Shown: positions 36,565-45,877, counted from the first letter of the stretch. The stretch is DNA of 64,000 bases from Marinomonas shanghaiensis (GCF_003259175.1 NZ_QGOK01000003.1:248001-312000); one strand, 5' to 3'. Notes: generated from the sequence alone by a model not told the origin. Numbers and translations: made by a program.

Positions 36565-37622
36565 TGTGGGAGAGGTTTAAATGGCTTTGGGTTACGGCTT
36601 GGCGACTCAAGAAGTCTCCGTACCCTAAAATTTCTATTGGGGCAAAGCTTTGTTTATGGCCTTTTTCGTTATCAATAATCTATTCTGCAATTGATGTAAC
36701 GGTTAGCTTTAGATCTGAATCCCCCGTTGACTCTATTAGTGCTAGCCTTGTAGATACATCTCAGCCACTTTGGTTTTCTATATTTTTGATGGTTGTTGGG
36801 GCTTATATAATTCATTCAGACTTGAAGTCTAAGGTTCGACATACTTCTAGAATTCTAATTTCTTCTATGCCTGGAATGTCGAGAGAGTTTCCGGATGTAA
36901 TTCTCGATCGTGCTGAGAAAGAGTTTTGTCGTGAGGCTGCTATTTTGGGGCAAGCTATTGCAGGGAATGATGAAAATATTAAACGGCAGGTTCAATTTTA
37001 CAACTCTGAGCTATTGGTGGACATACTAAACCGTTTCATTGTTCATGATGACTGTAAACGATTGTACTTTGGTGGTTTGGCTAGGGTTCCACTTTTAGTT
37101 GCATATGGGTATATGCTGAAAAATCTGAGGTGTTCTGTTGTTTATTTCGACAAGTTTCATCGAGATGGATCTTGGAAGTTGTTGGATGACGAGGACATGA
37201 GAATTAGTTTGTCTTTGCATCAAATAGAGGATATCAGTCCAAGTCAATCTGGGGATGTGGGGCTGGCTATAGGTTTTACTACTCCGATAATCCAAGATCA
37301 GTTGCCAGAAGAATTAAGGGCAAATACTTTAATAATGTCCTCAAATCAAAACGCTGAAAGAAATATGGTTAAGAACCAAGAAAATCTTAATAGAATTTCA
37401 GCTGAAATTTGTAAGGTAATTGATGAGCTTTCAGGAAAGATAGGGTGTAAGAAAATTCATCTGTTTTTATCAGTGCAGTCAACATTAGCTATCGATATTG
37501 GTAGGAGGTACCAAGAAGGTATTCACAAAAACTGGGTTATCCATAATTTCTCTCCTGAGGCTAACTCGTACACCTGGAGCTTGGAGCTTTCAAAATCAGG
37601 CGCAAAGTATGCTGCTTCTTAG
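36564..37622 (+). CDS. CBASS effector with two membrane helices and a SAVED domain (Cap14-like)
   Basis: The N-terminus has two hydrophobic helices, about residues 24-46 (LCLWPFSLSIIYSAIDVTV) and 68-85 (PLWFSIFLMVVGAYIIHS). The C-terminal half reads as a SAVED sensor: KIHLFLSVQSTLAIDIGRRYQEG and IHNFSPEANSYTWSLEL fit the conserved end of that domain. SAVED binds cyclic oligonucleotides; in 2TM-SAVED proteins this leads to membrane damage and death of the infected cell. The ATG overlaps the stop of the ancillary gene by one base, so the three genes form one translationally coupled operon. Length 352. Confidence 0.82.
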   Translation: MWERFKWLWVTAWRLKKSPYPKISIGAKLCLWPFSLSIIYSAIDVTVSFRSESPVDSISASLVDTSQPLWFSIFLMVVGAYIIHSDLKSKVRHTSRILISSMPGMSREFPDVILDRAEKEFCREAAILGQAIAGNDENIKRQVQFYNSELLVDILNRFIVHDDCKRLYFGGLARVPLLVAYGYMLKNLRCSVVYFDKFHRDGSWKLLDDEDMRISLSLHQIEDISPSQSGDVGLAIGFTTPIIQDQLPEELRANTLIMSSNQNAERNMVKNQENLNRISAEICKVIDELSGKIGCKKIHLFLSVQSTLAIDIGRRYQEGIHKNWVIHNFSPEANSYTWSLELSKSGAKYAAS

Positions 37623-37983
37623 CCAATTTTTCAGTTTTTTGGGCAGATGTAAATTTAGCCTACTTTTCACCTGCCTCGAGTTTTTTCTAGTACTGATATT
37701 ACCACTACTTCCTAGACACTAATCACCAATCTTCATTAAGGTACTTAAGGGGGAGTTACTACAGGTGTTAATAATGCCTTATTTTAGTGCGTTTCAGAGC
37801 TAAAAAGTTAAGGGGTTGATAATATTTTATGGTGTTTAGTATGCTTTTTACTCAAAAAAGGCTTTTTCAAAAGTTAACAGTACAATTCCATCGATCCATG
37901 ATGGTTTATCGATATAACTTAATTTATTGAACTTATTGTTATGCCATTGCGTACAGTTAAGAAAGACTGTGAGGAGGATGCTG
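37623..37983 (+). other. Gene-free stretch after the CBASS operon
   Basis: No gene, clear terminator or repeat is seen in most of these 361 bases. The last part (GAGGAGG at 37971-37977) is the ribosome site for the next gene. The AT-rich region 37800-37930 may hold its promoter, but no box pair stands out. Confidence 0.4.
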
Positions 37984-38541
37984 ATGAAAACGTTTTTGTG
38001 GTTGATTTTATGTGTTTGGCCTGTCGTCAGTTGGGCGGACGCTGCGGCTTGGCAGGCGTGGCGAGAGGGTAAGGCGGTGCTGATTATGCGCCATGCTTTG
38101 GCTCCTGGCGTAGGGGATCCCGAAGGCTTTGTACTAGAAGACTGTAACACACAGCGTAACCTAAATGACGCTGGGCGCTCACAGTCGTTAGCTTGGGGTG
38201 AACATATACGCGAGCAGTATTCTGGTTCCATTGCGGTTTACAGTAGTCAATGGTGTCGTTGTTTGGAAACCGCGAATTTGTTGGCTCAAGATGATGTAAC
38301 GCCTTTGCCGATATTAAATTCGTTTTTTGCCGGTCAGGGAGACCGCGTAGGACAAACACAAGCCCTGCTGCAAAGGTTCTCTCAGCAAAGCGTCAGCCAG
38401 CCAACCATATTAGTGACACATCAAGTCAATTTTACAGCACTGACGCAGGTGTATCCCAACTCTGCCGAGGCCGCTATCTTATCCCTTCCCTTGAGTCAGC
38501 CAGCCAAGATACTGGCGCGCATTCAGTTGGATTCAAAATAA
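37984..38541 (+). CDS. Secreted histidine phosphatase family protein
   Basis: A signal peptide (FLWLILCVWPVVSWADA) is followed by LIMRHALAPG, the RHx phosphohistidine motif, and NLNDAGRSQSLAWGEHI, then YSSQWCRCLETANLL and the later VTHQVN with the second catalytic His. This is the histidine phosphatase (phosphoglycerate mutase-like) family in an exported form; the substrate is unknown. I chose the ATG at 37984 over 37978 because the GAGGAGG site then has a 6-base spacing. Length about 185. It stands alone between the CBASS operon and a convergent catabolic operon. Confidence 0.8.
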   Translation: MKTFLWLILCVWPVVSWADAAAWQAWREGKAVLIMRHALAPGVGDPEGFVLEDCNTQRNLNDAGRSQSLAWGEHIREQYSGSIAVYSSQWCRCLETANLLAQDDVTPLPILNSFFAGQGDRVGQTQALLQRFSQQSVSQPTILVTHQVNFTALTQVYPNSAEAAILSLPLSQPAKILARIQLDSK

Positions 38542-38549
38542 TAATGGAC

Positions 38550-38582
38550 AAAAAAAGGGTCGACACACTACGGTCGACCCTA
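38550..38582 (-). terminator. Terminator at the end of the erythronate/threonate operon
   Basis: AGGGTCGAC and GTCGACCCT form a 9-bp stem. On the minus strand the stem is followed by T7, so it ends the permease gene whose stop is at 38602. On the plus strand no T-run follows. Confidence 0.8.
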
Positions 38583-38601
38583 GTTATTGATTAAGACCTA
38601 T

Positions 38602-40086
38602 TTAAGCGATTTTAGCTTCTGGCTTACTTTGGCTTTTTACAAATAAGACACAGGCTGCTAACACAACTAAAGGTAGGACGGGATCGTAGATACTGCCTAG
38701 GCTGCCGAATATTAGGTTCAAAATCATGATCAGCGATCCACCAATTGCCCATGCAATCGTCGTTGGAATAGTCCAGATGACCAATTGTTTTTTCACCTCA
38801 GTCACGCCCATTAAACGGTTAACAATGTGGAAAAGGCTGTCGTTAAAGTAACCGGCGAACAAACTGCCCATGGTGGCGGCAGACGCAGCAAACAGCATGT
38901 TAACGCCTTGCATTTCAGCGAGCACTGGAGCAGAAATTGAAGCGGCCGTGATCATTGAAACCGTACCACTTCCTTGGATAATCCTAACCAAGGTCGCAAT
39001 AATGAATGGAATCATGATAGGCGAAATTGAAAGTGCGACGATCTGATTCGCAATTTCAGCACCCGCACCAGATTCACGCAATACGCTGCCCAATGCGCCA
39101 CCCGCTCCTGTTACTAGAAGAATGATGCCGCAAGTCGATATGCCATCTTCTAATTTTTTGGTGGTTGTTTCTTTGTCTAAATAAGGCGTCAGCGTATAGA
39201 CGGCCAGTAGTGTACTGATAGAAAGGGCAATAATTGGGTTACCCAGGAAATTAAATAGGGCGCCAACAGTGCTCGTTGATAGGCCTTCCATTGCAAATTG
39301 CTTCTCTGCCAAGCTCATCAGAGACTTAATCAAAATTAACACAATCGGTACGACAATCGGCATGATCGATTTGATCAGCGAAGGCAGCTCCTTTGACTCT
39401 TTTGATGCCATGTAATCATCATGAATCTTTTTAAGGTCAGCATCGGCCGCCAATGTCGGAGAAACGGCAAATTCAGGGAAATGTTTTTCTAACCAGCGTG
39501 CGTACAAAACAATGCCGTATACGCAAGGGATCGCCACTAACAGTCCAAAACCGAGCATAGACGCTAGATCTACATTAAAAATACTGGCAACACCCAAAGG
39601 TCCAGGAGTGGGTGGAATGCAGTGATGGGCGACTACCAATCCGCCAGCTAGGGCGACGGTTAAGGTTAAGATAGAGCGATCAGATTTTTTCGCCAAAGAC
39701 TTAGCGATGGGATATAAAATAATAAGCGCACTGTCTACAAAAACCGGAATACTGACAATGTATCCTGTAATGGCCAATGCTGTTTCTTCTTTTTTCTTTC
39801 CTAGCCATTTTATGAAATGGTAAGCAATAGATTCGCCAGCACCAGAGGTCTCTAGAATCGCTCCCATCATGACCCCTAAGCCGATGACAATACCGATGCC
39901 ACCCAATGTCCCACCAAAGCCTTTACTAATAGCGGACATGGTTTCATCAACACTCAACCCGCCGATTAAGCCGGCAATACAGGCCGCAATTAACATGGCG
40001 ATCAACACATGAACTCTGGTTCTTAGTACTAAAAATATTAAAACAAAGACAGCTATTATTAAGCCGATCACAGATATGGGTAGCAT
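38602..40086 (-). CDS. GntP-family permease, probably for four-carbon acid sugars
   Basis: The protein is hydrophobic throughout, with about 12 membrane helices, and 494 residues long. VHVLIAMLIAACIAGLIGG, IPVFVDSALIILYP and HHCIPPTPGPLGVA are family marks of GntP (gluconate:H+) permeases. Because it is the last gene of an operon for D-erythronate and L-threonate, its likely cargo is one or both of these acids; this is inferred from context. It follows the erythronate dehydrogenase gene after 37 bases and ends in a hairpin terminator. Confidence 0.88.
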   Translation of the reverse strand: MLPISVIGLIIAVFVLIFLVLRTRVHVLIAMLIAACIAGLIGGLSVDETMSAISKGFGGTLGGIGIVIGLGVMMGAILETSGAGESIAYHFIKWLGKKKEETALAITGYIVSIPVFVDSALIILYPIAKSLAKKSDRSILTLTVALAGGLVVAHHCIPPTPGPLGVASIFNVDLASMLGFGLLVAIPCVYGIVLYARWLEKHFPEFAVSPTLAADADLKKIHDDYMASKESKELPSLIKSIMPIVVPIVLILIKSLMSLAEKQFAMEGLSTSTVGALFNFLGNPIIALSISTLLAVYTLTPYLDKETTTKKLEDGISTCGIILLVTGAGGALGSVLRESGAGAEIANQIVALSISPIMIPFIIATLVRIIQGSGTVSMITAASISAPVLAEMQGVNMLFAASAATMGSLFAGYFNDSLFHIVNRLMGVTEVKKQLVIWTIPTTIAWAIGGSLIMILNLIFGSLGSIYDPVLPLVVLAACVLFVKSQSKPEAKIA

Positions 40087-40123
40087 AGTTTTACTTCCTT
40101 TATTGTTATTAGAGCTTGGTTTT

Positions 40124-41071
40124 TTATTTAATAGATTCTACAAATTCAGTGAATATCGAATGAAAGCTTTGGTCTTTAATAAACCCTATTGATAACTCTT
40201 TTTCGTTATTAATCGATTTGGGCCAACTTGAAACGATTTTTTCAATCTTTTCATCTCTTTCATAAGAAATTAAATCAAGATAAGAGTCATCATAGGCGCC
40301 AGCAAGGCAGGCAATCATTTCTTTTGGAGAAGTTTGTAAACCTGGTAGGTTAATGGTTTTAAACCCTTCTAAAAGGCGGGTATCGATTTGACTCGCATGA
40401 ATCATGTTTTTAATAACCGTGTTTGGGCTAGATACCCAAAGTGGTAAATGAATATCCACTGGGCAATTGCTTTTCTCATGTTTTAGCGGTTCGCGAATAA
40501 TGCCGCTTACAAAAGAGGAGGCCGCTTTATTTGGTGCGCCAGGACGGATGCAGATAGTCGGTAGGCGAACGGATACGGCATCAACAAAGCCTTTGCGAGC
40601 GTAATCATTCACCAATAACTCACAGATGGCTTTTTGAGTGCCATAAGATGAGCTAGGTTGCATGGCGGTCATGTAATCAATTTTTTCTGGAAGCTTTCCA
40701 CCAAACACCGCTAAAGAACTGGAAAAAACAAAGCGGATACTCGTATTGACTTCACGACAACGATCGAGCAGAAGTTGAGTGGCTTTTAAATTGACCTGCA
40801 TGCCAAGTTCAAAATCTTCTTCTGCGTGGCTTGAAACAATGGCGGCAAGATGAAAAACATGCGTTGTATCTTTATCAATAATCTTAGAAACGTCTTCTTC
40901 GACAGTGATATCTGCGATAATGGATTGTATTTTAGTATCAGTCAGTAAGGTGTCGTTCAATAACACTTTATCGACAATCTTAATGCTATTTATTGTGGGG
41001 GAATTGACTAATAATGCTTTTAATAGCTCGGTGCCTAAAAATCCGGCTCCGCCAGTAATGACGATATTCAT
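40124..41071 (-). CDS. denD: D-erythronate dehydrogenase
   Basis: An extended short-chain dehydrogenase: MNIVITGGAGFLGTELLKALL carries the NAD-binding GGAGFLG, and the catalytic set includes SYGTQK (Tyr and Lys). DenD oxidises D-erythronate at C2 to 2-oxo-tetronate. The assignment rests on the full pathway set beside it (OtnI, OtnC, OtnK, LtnD), first worked out for the DUF1537 kinases. Length is 315. It could be a related epimerase, but the operon makes DenD the best reading. Confidence 0.82.
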   Translation of the reverse strand: MNIVITGGAGFLGTELLKALLVNSPTINSIKIVDKVLLNDTLLTDTKIQSIIADITVEEDVSKIIDKDTTHVFHLAAIVSSHAEEDFELGMQVNLKATQLLLDRCREVNTSIRFVFSSSLAVFGGKLPEKIDYMTAMQPSSSYGTQKAICELLVNDYARKGFVDAVSVRLPTICIRPGAPNKAASSFVSGIIREPLKHEKSNCPVDIHLPLWVSSPNTVIKNMIHASQIDTRLLEGFKTINLPGLQTSPKEMIACLAGAYDDSYLDLISYERDEKIEKIVSSWPKSINNEKELSIGFIKDQSFHSIFTEFVESIK

Positions 41072-41111
41072 GTATTTATCCTTATATTTTTATTTTAATT
41101 TAAAGTGTTTT

Positions 41112-41888
41112 TTATAAATAAGGTTTAACCCAAGCTAAGCCACTTTCTGTACTGTTTTTCGGATTGTATTCACAGCCAATCCAACCCGTATAACCAGATT
41201 CATCTAATATGTTAAATAAATGCGGGTAGTTTATTTCGCCTTCAGATGGTTCATGTCTTTTTGGAACGGAAGCGATTTGAATATGACCGGTGACATCGGC
41301 CAGATCTTGGATGAGACGAGTAAGATCCCCATCCATAATTTGGGCGTGATAAATGTCTAATTGAAGTTTGACGTTCGGTCGATCTACTTGTCGGATTAGC
41401 TCGGCGGCTTCTCGTTGATGAGCAATGAAATAGTTAGGAACATCACGATTGTTCAAGGGCTCAATCATCAGCTCGATACCGTGTTTAGCAAATTCGTCTG
41501 CGGCAAAGCGAATGTTATTGATGAATGTGTTGATGTGTTCTTTACGGCTGAAGTTAGGATCAACAATGCCAGACATAGCATGCACTTTTTTACAGTTAAG
41601 TGCCTGTGCGTAGGCTAAAGCGGTTTCTACACTTTGCTGGAATTCTTTTTCACGACCTGGAATAGCCGCAAAGCCTCGTTCGCCTGCATCCCAGTTGCCA
41701 GGAGGCATGTTAAACAAAGCCTGTTCAAATCCGTATTGCTGCAATTTAGACGCTAAGACATCAGCGTCAAAAGCATAAGGAAACAGATATTCAACGGCTT
41801 TAAAGCCCGCATTATGTGCGCGCTCAAAGCGTTCCAAAAAGGGAACGTCAGTGAACAGCATGGTTAGATTTGCTGCAAATTTAGCCAT
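41112..41888 (-). CDS. otnI: 2-oxo-tetronate isomerase
   Basis: A hydroxypyruvate isomerase-like TIM barrel of 258 residues: MAKFAANLTMLFTDVPFLERFERA at the start, LMIEPLNNRDVPNYF, VKLQLDIYHAQIMDGDLTRLI and GHIQIASVPKRHEP carry the metal-binding residues. OtnI changes 2-oxo-tetronate to 3-oxo-tetronate, linking the erythronate branch to the kinase. The start overlaps the stop of the aldolase-type gene by one base. Plain hydroxypyruvate isomerase is the alternative, less likely in this operon. Confidence 0.85.
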   Translation of the reverse strand: MAKFAANLTMLFTDVPFLERFERAHNAGFKAVEYLFPYAFDADVLASKLQQYGFEQALFNMPPGNWDAGERGFAAIPGREKEFQQSVETALAYAQALNCKKVHAMSGIVDPNFSRKEHINTFINNIRFAADEFAKHGIELMIEPLNNRDVPNYFIAHQREAAELIRQVDRPNVKLQLDIYHAQIMDGDLTRLIQDLADVTGHIQIASVPKRHEPSEGEINYPHLFNILDESGYTGWIGCEYNPKNSTESGLAWVKPYL

Positions 41889-42520
41889 TATTTGCCTCTC
41901 CCTTTTAGATCGGTTACTTCATCATCGGTTAAGTAGCGCGTGGGTTTGTTTGCTAATAAAAAAAACAACTTCGCGGTTTCTTCTAGCTCTTCTGCGTTAT
42001 CAACAGCGTCTAAAAAATCACTGCCGGTAATGATCGGCCCATGGTTTGCCAGTAAAAAGGCGCGATATTTACCCGCTAATTTGCCAAGATCTTCGGCAAT
42101 ATTGGGTGAGCCGGGGCGATAATATGGGACAACAGGCAGTTCTCCGACTCGCATCACGTAGTAAGGCGTAAAGGCTTTGATTGCATTTTTTGGGTCTAGA
42201 TTTTCCAAGCAAGAAAGCGCAGTCAGATAGGTGGAATGCAAATGCACGATCGCGTTGCAGTTTGGGTCTTTATCATAAATAGCTAAATGAAAAGCCACTT
42301 CTTTAGAAGGGCGTTTACCAGAGAGGTGGTTACCTTCTTTGTCAACGACAGACAACTCTTCCGCCACTAAACGACCAAAAGAGGATCCTGTCGGTGTTGC
42401 GAGAAAGTGTCCGCTAGGGAGTCTGAGTGATAAGTTGCCCGCACCACCAGTGGCATAACCACGGTTGAACATGGAGCGAGCTAAATCGACCATTTGTTGT
42501 CTCAATTCAGCTTCATTCAT
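41888..42520 (-). CDS. otnC: 3-oxo-tetronate 4-phosphate decarboxylase (class II aldolase fold)
   Basis: The 210-residue protein has the class II aldolase/adducin fold: ATGGAGNLSLRLPSGHFLATPTGSS, CNAIVHLHSTYLTALS with the two zinc histidines, and LANHGPIITGSDFLDAVDNAEELE. OtnC decarboxylates 3-oxo-tetronate 4-phosphate to dihydroxyacetone phosphate. It overlaps both neighbours: by 4 bases with the kinase gene (ATGA) and by 1 base with the isomerase gene. Confidence 0.87.
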   Translation of the reverse strand: MNEAELRQQMVDLARSMFNRGYATGGAGNLSLRLPSGHFLATPTGSSFGRLVAEELSVVDKEGNHLSGKRPSKEVAFHLAIYDKDPNCNAIVHLHSTYLTALSCLENLDPKNAIKAFTPYYVMRVGELPVVPYYRPGSPNIAEDLGKLAGKYRAFLLANHGPIITGSDFLDAVDNAEELEETAKLFFLLANKPTRYLTDDEVTDLKGRGK

Positions 42521-43773
42521 GAAAAATACCCCTGAGCTGTGGTGAAAAAGTTCTCATCGCCAAAATTGCCTGATTTAAGCGCAAGAGAAACGTCTTGATT
42601 AATGGCTTTTACCCAAGGCACGCCAGGGGCTATCTGAGGGCCGATGTGAAAGCTGTCGACTTTTAGACTTTGCGTTACGACACCAGAGGTTTCGCCACCG
42701 GCAACGATAAAATTGCGCACACCGTAAGCATGTAGTTTGGTGGCCAGTAGACTAAAAAGTGTTTCAATCGCTTGGCTTGAAGCCTCAGCGCCATATTGAT
42801 GTTGAATGTGTTTGAGCTTTTCAGCGTCAGCGGTAGCGTAAATAATGGGTGCCAAGGATTCGTTAACGTGGTTGGCAACCCAATCAAATACCTCGTTGAC
42901 ATAGCTTTCATTGCTCATACAGCGTTCAATATCAATGGCAAAAAAAGGCGCTTTGGCTTTATAAAGTTCAACTTGTTTGTTGGTCATGACAGAACATGAG
43001 CCTGACAGTATGACCGTTGGTGCTTTAGATGGGTGACCAGCCTGTTTTGCCAGAGTTTGGTCTTGTAAATGTTCTCCCCAGTTTTTTGCTATCCCAGTTG
43101 CTAAACCAGAACCGCCCGTGACTAATTTGAGCGAGCGAGCGGCTTTGCCAATTTCGTTAAGGTGTTCTGCTTTAAAAGCATCGACAACGGCGTAACGTTT
43201 GCCTTGTGCTTTTAACTCCGCGAATCCACCAATAATGGCATCTGCGCCTTGCTCAATACTTTGATAATGAATCAAACCCGTTTTGCCTTTGGATTGCGCG
43301 TCCATCAAATCCATAAGATTCGAATTCGTCATAGGCGTGACCGGATGGTTGCGCATACCTGACTCGCTGAGCAATTGACCCAGCACAAAAAGATGGCCGT
43401 TAAAAACCGTGCGTCCGTTAACGGGAAGGGCGGGGCAGACAATCGTAAAGTCTTCGCCCAATGCATCCAGAAGAGCATCGGTGACAGGTCCGATATTGCC
43501 TTTAGCGGTACTGTCAAAAGTAGAGCAATATTTAAAATAAAATTGTTGGCAGCCTTTTGACTGTAGCCACTTAAGTGCCGCTACGGATTGTTCTACCGCT
43601 TGTTCGACGGGGCATGAGCGCGACTTTAGGCTCACAACGACCGCGTCTGCATTGATGTCCGTATCTACAGAAGGAATACCATTGACTTGAATGGTGCGCA
43701 TGCCGTTTTCGACAAGAAAGCCAGCAATGTCCGTTGCACCGGTAAAATCGTCTGCAATAACGCCTAATAACAT
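42517..43773 (-). CDS. otnK: 3-oxo-tetronate kinase (four-carbon acid sugar kinase, DUF1537)
   Basis: The N-terminus MLLGVIADDFTGATDIAGFLVENG is the hallmark of the four-carbon acid sugar kinases, and FYFKYCSTFDSTAKGNIGPV follows. The C-terminal nucleotide-binding half has FIVAGGETSGVV and APGVPW. OtnK phosphorylates 3-oxo-tetronate at C4. Length 418 is typical. Its start is one base away from the stop of the dehydrogenase gene, showing a tight operon. Confidence 0.92.
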   Translation of the reverse strand: MLLGVIADDFTGATDIAGFLVENGMRTIQVNGIPSVDTDINADAVVVSLKSRSCPVEQAVEQSVAALKWLQSKGCQQFYFKYCSTFDSTAKGNIGPVTDALLDALGEDFTIVCPALPVNGRTVFNGHLFVLGQLLSESGMRNHPVTPMTNSNLMDLMDAQSKGKTGLIHYQSIEQGADAIIGGFAELKAQGKRYAVVDAFKAEHLNEIGKAARSLKLVTGGSGLATGIAKNWGEHLQDQTLAKQAGHPSKAPTVILSGSCSVMTNKQVELYKAKAPFFAIDIERCMSNESYVNEVFDWVANHVNESLAPIIYATADAEKLKHIQHQYGAEASSQAIETLFSLLATKLHAYGVRNFIVAGGETSGVVTQSLKVDSFHIGPQIAPGVPWVKAINQDVSLALKSGNFGDENFFTTAQGYFS

Positions 43774-43774
43774 A

Positions 43775-44677
43775 TTACTTCTCCACGCCTGGTAGATTAA
43801 TGCCGCTAAAGATCTTAATCACCGCGCTGTCATCTTCTTGGCCGAAACCTGCGTTACTAGCAGAAAGGAACATATTTAAAGCGGTGCTAGATAAAGGAAG
43901 GGGGAATTTCAGCTCTTTGGCGGTATCAGCAACAAGGTTTAAGTCTTTAACAAAAATATCCACCATAGATTTTGGGGTATAGTCACCATCGACAACATGT
44001 TTCATGCGGTTTTCAAACATCCAAGAGTTGCCCGCAGCATTGGTGACAACGTCGTACATAAGATCAAGCGGAATGTTGGCGCGTGCGGCAAGGGCCATCG
44101 CTTCAGCACCGGCAGCAATGTGAACCCCTGCCAACAATTGGTGAATGATTTTAACGGTTGCACCAAGGCCGATTTCTTCACCAATGTTGTAGACTTTAGC
44201 CGCTGTCGCATTTAGGACGGGCTGTAGTTTTTCAAAGGCTTCTATTGATCCGGATGCCATGACAGTCATGTCACCTGTTGCCGCTTTTGCAGCTCCACCA
44301 GACACGGGCGCATCGAGCATCAATAATTGGTGTTGAGAGAGTTTTTGGTGAATAGCTTTGGCATCTTCAGCGGAAATAGTTGCAGATACCATGACGGCAG
44401 TTTGTGGTTTTAGTGCAGCCGCTAAGCCGCTATCAAACAATACGGAGTTAACTTGTTTTGCGTTTACGACAAGTACTAAGATGGCGTCTAATTGCTCGGC
44501 AAAATCTAAGGCGCTACTGGAAACCGCTTTTGCACCGGCAAGGTTTAGCTCTTCTAGAGCGTTAGGGTTTAAGTCAAAACCGTACACATCTAAACCTGCA
44601 TTAATACAAGACTTAGCCGCACCCATGCCCATAGAGCCTAGTCCGATCACGCCGACGGATTTCGCTTTATTTGTCAT
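43775..44677 (-). CDS. ltnD: L-threonate dehydrogenase
   Basis: A beta-hydroxyacid dehydrogenase of 300 residues: VIGLGSMGMGAAKSCINAGLDVYGFDLN binds NAD, MLDAPVSGGAAKAATGDMTVMASG is the substrate-binding segment, and the catalytic Lys lies in GATVKIIHQLLAG. LtnD oxidises L-threonate to 2-oxo-tetronate. It is the first gene of the operon, read away from the DeoR-type regulator. Together with DenD it lets both stereo-forms enter one route to dihydroxyacetone phosphate. Confidence 0.87.
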   Translation of the reverse strand: MTNKAKSVGVIGLGSMGMGAAKSCINAGLDVYGFDLNPNALEELNLAGAKAVSSSALDFAEQLDAILVLVVNAKQVNSVLFDSGLAAALKPQTAVMVSATISAEDAKAIHQKLSQHQLLMLDAPVSGGAAKAATGDMTVMASGSIEAFEKLQPVLNATAAKVYNIGEEIGLGATVKIIHQLLAGVHIAAGAEAMALAARANIPLDLMYDVVTNAAGNSWMFENRMKHVVDGDYTPKSMVDIFVKDLNLVADTAKELKFPLPLSSTALNMFLSASNAGFGQEDDSAVIKIFSGINLPGVEK

Positions 44678-44957
44678 ACAATACCTACTGAATTATTGTT
44701 AGTTTATGTTCGGATTTGTGATTTTTTCACCATTGAAACCGATTAAAGCGTTTTGTTTCACATATTTCAACAATTATTAACACTTTTATTCGGTGTTTTT
44801 GACTTTTTCTCGTCTCATGGTGTGATGTCTAGCACGAAACATGGCATTAAACAGGGGAACTGTCCGTTTTTTTACTGCTCATTCACATAAATTCACATGA
44901 GGGTTGTTTTTTGCTAAGCTGCGAAATACGTAATTTAGTGAATGGAATGGCGCAAAT
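44678..44957. promoter_or_regulatory. Divergent control region of the threonate/erythronate operon
   Basis: 280 bases lie between the divergent ltnD and deoR-type starts and hold no gene. The GTTTTGTTTCACATATTTCA stretch near 44751-44770 is AT-rich with TTTC repeats such as DeoR proteins use, but I cannot define an operator or promoter boxes with confidence. Confidence 0.4.
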
Positions 44958-45716
44958 ATGATCCCTATTGAACGGCAAAGAAAAATTCTGACTTTGTTGA
45001 AAAATCAAGAAGTCGTTAGTATCACGGAGTTGGTAGATTTATTTAATGTTTCGCACATGACCATTCGTCGTGACATAGAAAAGCTTGAAGCTATTGGTAA
45101 AGTCAGCTCTGTTTCAGGTGGGGTTCAACTGGCCAGAAATATTCATATTGAACTCTCGCACGATGTGAAGATTACGCAGTTTGCCGCGGAAAAAGAAAAA
45201 ATTGGTAAGCTGGCCTCGAGTATCATTGCGCCTAACATGACCGTTTACCTTGATGCTGGCACCACGACTTTAGAGATTGCCCATCAAATTATTCAACGCA
45301 AGGATCTGCTGGTGATTACCAATGATTTTGCGATTTCGGCTTTTTTAATGGCGAACTCAAGTAATGATATTTACCATACTGGTGGTAAGGTAGATCGACA
45401 AAACCAGTCAACGGTTGGATCAAAGGTCGCTGATTTTTTACTCAGCATGAACATTGATATCGCTTTCATTTCAACCTCGTCTTGGAATTTGAAAGGACTC
45501 TCTACACCGAATGAAGAGAAGGTCATTGTTAAGCAAGCCATTGCCAAATCATCGAAAGCCGTTTGTCTGGTGTCTGATACGTCCAAATACGGGAAAATCG
45601 CGGCCTTTCATGCATTGGATATGGAGCGAATAGATACCATCATCACGGATTCTGGTTTGCCTGAGGGCGCCTTTAACGAGTTAAAAGATAAGGGGATTGA
45701 TATATTAACCGCGTGA
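44958..45716 (+). CDS. DeoR-family transcriptional regulator of the adjacent acid-sugar operon
   Basis: A 252-residue DeoR-type repressor. The N-terminal helix-turn-helix is VSITELVDLFNVSHMTIRRDIEKLEAIGKV, and the C-terminal sugar-phosphate-sensing domain carries TVYLDAGTTTLEIA, STVGSKVADFLL and SDTSKYGKIA. It is divergent from the ltnD-otnK-otnC-otnI-denD-permease operon, so it most likely represses that operon until a phosphorylated intermediate binds. The inducer is inferred, not shown. Confidence 0.88.
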   Translation: MIPIERQRKILTLLKNQEVVSITELVDLFNVSHMTIRRDIEKLEAIGKVSSVSGGVQLARNIHIELSHDVKITQFAAEKEKIGKLASSIIAPNMTVYLDAGTTTLEIAHQIIQRKDLLVITNDFAISAFLMANSSNDIYHTGGKVDRQNQSTVGSKVADFLLSMNIDIAFISTSSWNLKGLSTPNEEKVIVKQAIAKSSKAVCLVSDTSKYGKIAAFHALDMERIDTIITDSGLPEGAFNELKDKGIDILTA

Positions 45717-45817
45717 GTTGTTGTGAGTTAATCGGCTAATCGGAAGAAATGAGGCGTTTGTTGATATTGATCGGTGCGCTGCTTGCCTTCGAAACTAACC
45801 TATTTTATTCACACAAC

Positions 45818-45859
45818 AAAAAAACCAAGGCTTATGAAGTCTGCTTCACTCGCCTTGGT
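45818..45859 (-). terminator. Terminator after acnA
   Basis: CCAAGGC (45825-45831) pairs with GCCTTGG (45852-45858) around a 20-base loop; on the minus strand T7 follows. The loop is long but contains a smaller internal pair (GAAG/CTTC). Confidence 0.7.
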
Positions 45860-45877
45860 AGTCAGGTTCATCAAGCA

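Noticed and set aside
37623..37983. A fourth CBASS gene after the SAVED effector
   Set aside because: No frame with a ribosome site or recognisable domain fits; the next real gene is a secreted histidine phosphatase with its own strong ribosome site.
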